A stretch of 64,000 nucleotides of DNA from Stenogyne calaminthoides. Taxonomy: Eukaryota > Streptophyta > Magnoliopsida > Lamiales > Lamiaceae. This document shows, piece after piece, positions 61,540-64,000 of the stretch. The notes under the pieces are model-generated. The model worked only from the letters and a program-made list of their open reading frames with translations. It searched no databases and was not told the origin of the DNA. Every line of letters begins with the position of its first letter. Position 1 is the first letter of the stretch. The DNA lies in contig JBBCBC010000027.1 of assembly GCA_037126765.1 (NCBI GenBank), forward strand, positions 4,984,406 to 5,048,405, in the 5' to 3' direction. The translations under genes and the position numbers were made by a program.

Positions 61540-61779
61540 CATATTACCCTCCAAACATGATTCACGTGTTGGAATCGATTCAACTTGGAGACGCCTCGCG
61601 AACCATCTTTCACCAACCTTTGGATCCTCTTTGGATTTATATGACCTAATCTTAGATGCCAAAGAAGTGTCTCGCTCACGCCCCGATGAACGTTTTTTTT
61701 CTCGGAAATTGATTGATGTGTTATAGGATGCATTTCGTGAGTGGTGTGCATGCTTAATTGTATAGAGATTTTCCATCAA
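61540..61779 (-). pseudogene. Copia GAG-pre-integrase remnant
   Basis: LLWHLRLGHINPKRIQRLVK is the conserved LWHxRLGH motif of the domain between protease and integrase. Frameshifts flank it. Confidence 0.75.
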
Positions 61780-61899
61780 TGTCCCGTAACAGATACACTC
61801 ATCATTTCAAAAATGATGTCATTCTTATTAGAAGAAACTTAGTGTCCTTTAATCGAATTTTAGAAACTGAAAGTGAATTCTTTCTAAAACTGGGAACAC

Positions 61900-63660
61900 A
61901 AAGATAATCTCAAAAAAACTTTATCTTCAAAAGATAGGTGCACTTCTCCATCGCTTTTATCTACTACTCTTTGTAGCATTGCAATGTCTCTGCTACTTGC
62001 GTAGTATTGCAATAATCGTTACTACCGTAGCATTGCAATACCTGCCACTTACGTAGCATTGCAATGTCTTCTACTTTCGTAACGTTGCCCAGTGTGATGA
62101 GGATCTCACTCCTACTACGTTGTCGGATCATTTAGAACCCGTGAAGCCAACATGATTAGTGGATCTCGTATCAACCACCCACGAATGAGAAGTATCGCCG
62201 CTAAACAAGTTTCAACAACTAGTGTGTGAGAATTACCTTTCTTTCCGTCCCTTTTGGGGTTGGACAGCAAAACCTCCATTGTCCTCTCTCACCGCAGCTT
62301 AAGCACTTCCTCTTTTTGGATTTTCCTCGACTCAACAAGCATTCCTCATCTTACCATTGCCCTTGGCAACAGTTGAGTTTTATTGCTTATGGCCTTTGGT
62401 CCTCTTCTTTATCTTGCCTACCCTTGGCCTAGAAGATGAAGACGGACCACTTGCCGTCAAAGCTTGAGTTTGGTGCCTTATCATCATTTCTGCCGAGTCC
62501 AAAAGTTTGCAACAAATTAGCTAATGAGGCCAAAATGCTCAAAAAACTTTTCAAGGCAGAGAATGAAGTACCAAATTCATCCTAGTCTCCGGATCATAAT
62601 CTGCGACTCGAGAATCTCAAGTTTGTTCGGATGGGCCATCTATTTTGAGGACGTAATCCCTTACGGGTTTTTCCTCCACCATTTCAAATGACGACATCTC
62701 TCAAGAAGGTGATCCGACGAGTCCCGCATGTTTTGACTCGTCGGTTGGCTCATCGATTTTTGTGTGTCAAAATCCACTTGTGCTTTTTAATGCGATTAGG
62801 ACAATTATAATTTTTCAATCAATATAGTTTCCATACATATTTGACTTTAAGTATAATAACAGTGGATTAAAAGGTAACGACATGTTGAACTGAAATAAAC
62901 AACTATATGCAATAACACAAGTATATCACAAGGTTCGATCACATTCATCATATTTAAAATCTCAAAAAATATGAACATGCATCACCAACATCTCAAAAAC
63001 AGTTTAAATAAGCCACGTGGGTGGGTCATTATTTAAACACATTCAAGCAAAAGTTACAAACAAGAACGATTACAAACCTTTAATATCCAGATTAATAGTT
63101 GGCTCCCACCAACCAATATAAAATTGACAGGACTTGGGGAAGTATATGCATATCAATTTTATACCTAAGTAATAACCATGATTAAATACAGGATTACTAT
63201 TTCGCTTTGATCGAGCCTCGTTGAGAGGGTCATCGTCGCCACTAGTAATAACCCACAATCATCCGTTTGGAATTCATTAATGTGAAACCTATCTTTTGAC
63301 CGTCCCCATGAGTTTCTCCAAAAAATTCACAAATAAATAAATCATGGAGGTCAAAATTAATTCAATTTTATTATCCTAATAAAATTGTCAATTAATTATT
63401 TAAACATACTTAGTAATTTTGAAGTTGAGATTTTTCCATTTGGCAACCCTCATGCAAACACATTTAAACAAATTAAATAAAGCATAAGATAAAGACAAAT
63501 AAATCAAGCAAAAACAGAAAAATAAACATATTGGGCACAAATTATCCAACTGTCATGGTTTGATTTTTTCTTGACTTGATCTTGAAGAAACACGCCTCAA
63601 TTTCTCCCACTCGTTCGTCTCAAAAAAATACTTCATCTCGAATCGCCACGCCATTTCCTT
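61900..63660 (-). pseudogene. Copia gag/protease region, heavily decayed
   Basis: A zinc-knuckle-like piece (KCLSCGERGQWRFCCP) is readable on the minus strand near 62270-62340, with the histidine apparently lost. A short tandem repeat (CGTAGCATTGCAATGTCT, about 30-bp period) at 61970-62090 interrupts the region. The start (DEVFFETNEWEKLRRV, about 63570-63660) is conserved with the plus-strand copy near 54600. Confidence 0.6.
61970..62090. repeat. Short tandem repeat in the minus-strand copia gag region
   Basis: Four degenerate copies of CTACTTGCGTAGCATTGCAA, with ATGTCT or ATACCT, period about 30-35 bp. Confidence 0.65.
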
Positions 63661-64000
63661 GTTGCAATGATGTACACCGCGATCCGGCCCGGCCACTTGG
63701 CACGGGATAGGCGACCTCGGCGGCCGTGGCCGCCTCGGCGGGCCAGGCAACAAAAGACTCGGCAATCTCCGGCCCGGTCGTCGGCCAGCGCCTCGGCGAC
63801 AGCATCAGCGACATCTATCGCAGCCATCATATTCGCCGTATCTCCCTTACCGTCCTACCTGGCGTCCGCGTCTCACATACAAGAAGCGTCTGTCGCCCGT
63901 CAGCGTCCATTCATTCGGCTTTGGCGTGCACCCAGACCGCCCTGCATCCCTCATCTCATCATTCGACGCCCGACCTACCTGCGCCCAAGCGTGCCCGTGC

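Larger units (their letters stand above)
57114..64000 (-). mobile_element. Ty1/copia retrotransposon, minus strand (inner copy), 5' end outside the window
   Basis: Read on the minus strand: GC-rich leader (to 64000), gag (about 63600-61900), pre-integrase (61779-61540), integrase (about 61430-60705), RT (about 60573-60000), RNase H region, polypurine tract (58965-58955) and 3' LTR (58954-57114). Same family as the plus-strand copy. Frames are broken, so it is not autonomous. It probably inserted into the plus-strand copy. Confidence 0.85.

Overview
This is nuclear DNA from a flowering plant. The evidence is spliced genes with GT-AG introns, an AT-rich background full of minisatellites, MITEs and LTR retrotransposons, R1-type (late-blight-resistance-like) NLR immune receptors, and plant-type CCMA and FIP1 genes. 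The R1-type NLRs and the repeat style suggest an asterid, probably Lamiales; that placement is inference, not proof.

Layout. 1-34500 holds a tandem, same-strand cluster of R1-type CC-NB-LRR genes. It contains a frameshifted 3' end at the left edge, an almost complete gene at 6.9-10.1 kb, a detached LRR-tail remnant at 11 kb, a clean full-length gene at 25.8-29.1 kb and a decayed pseudogene at 30.3-33.2 kb. The 3' flanks of these copies are also homologous, so the duplicated unit was larger than the coding region. Between the NLRs lie a strange GCGAG-rich tract (1.5-3.8 kb), several minisatellites, one small secreted cysteine-rich peptide gene (15.06 kb), nested MITEs and a foldback element (17.3-18.2 kb), and a 1470-bp non-autonomous CACTA transposon with terminal repeats, an ATT target duplication and an array of hairpins (20.1-21.6 kb).

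35.1-49.9 kb is conserved housekeeping DNA on the minus strand. CCMA (ABCI1) is the ATPase of the mitochondrial cytochrome c maturation ABC transporter. FIP1 (FIPS5-like) is a large 9-exon subunit of the mRNA 3'-end processing complex. About 600 bp from upstream of CCMA has a diverged copy inside the 2.8-kb last intron of FIP1.

50.5-64 kb is transposon DNA: a PIF/Harbinger relic with a HARBI1-like C-terminal fragment, then two copies of one Ty1/copia family with unusually long (about 1.84 kb) LTRs. The plus-strand copy runs LTR, Met-tRNA primer site, gag, integrase and is cut off in mid-integrase at 57113. There the 3' LTR of a minus-strand copy begins, and its body (RT, integrase, gag) runs off the right edge. 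The junction looks like a nested insertion.

No CRISPR array, rRNA or intact tRNA gene was seen. There is one tRNA-like segment at 22.65 kb. Exon boundaries were set by hand from reading frame, splice consensus and protein similarity known from memory; no database search was possible.
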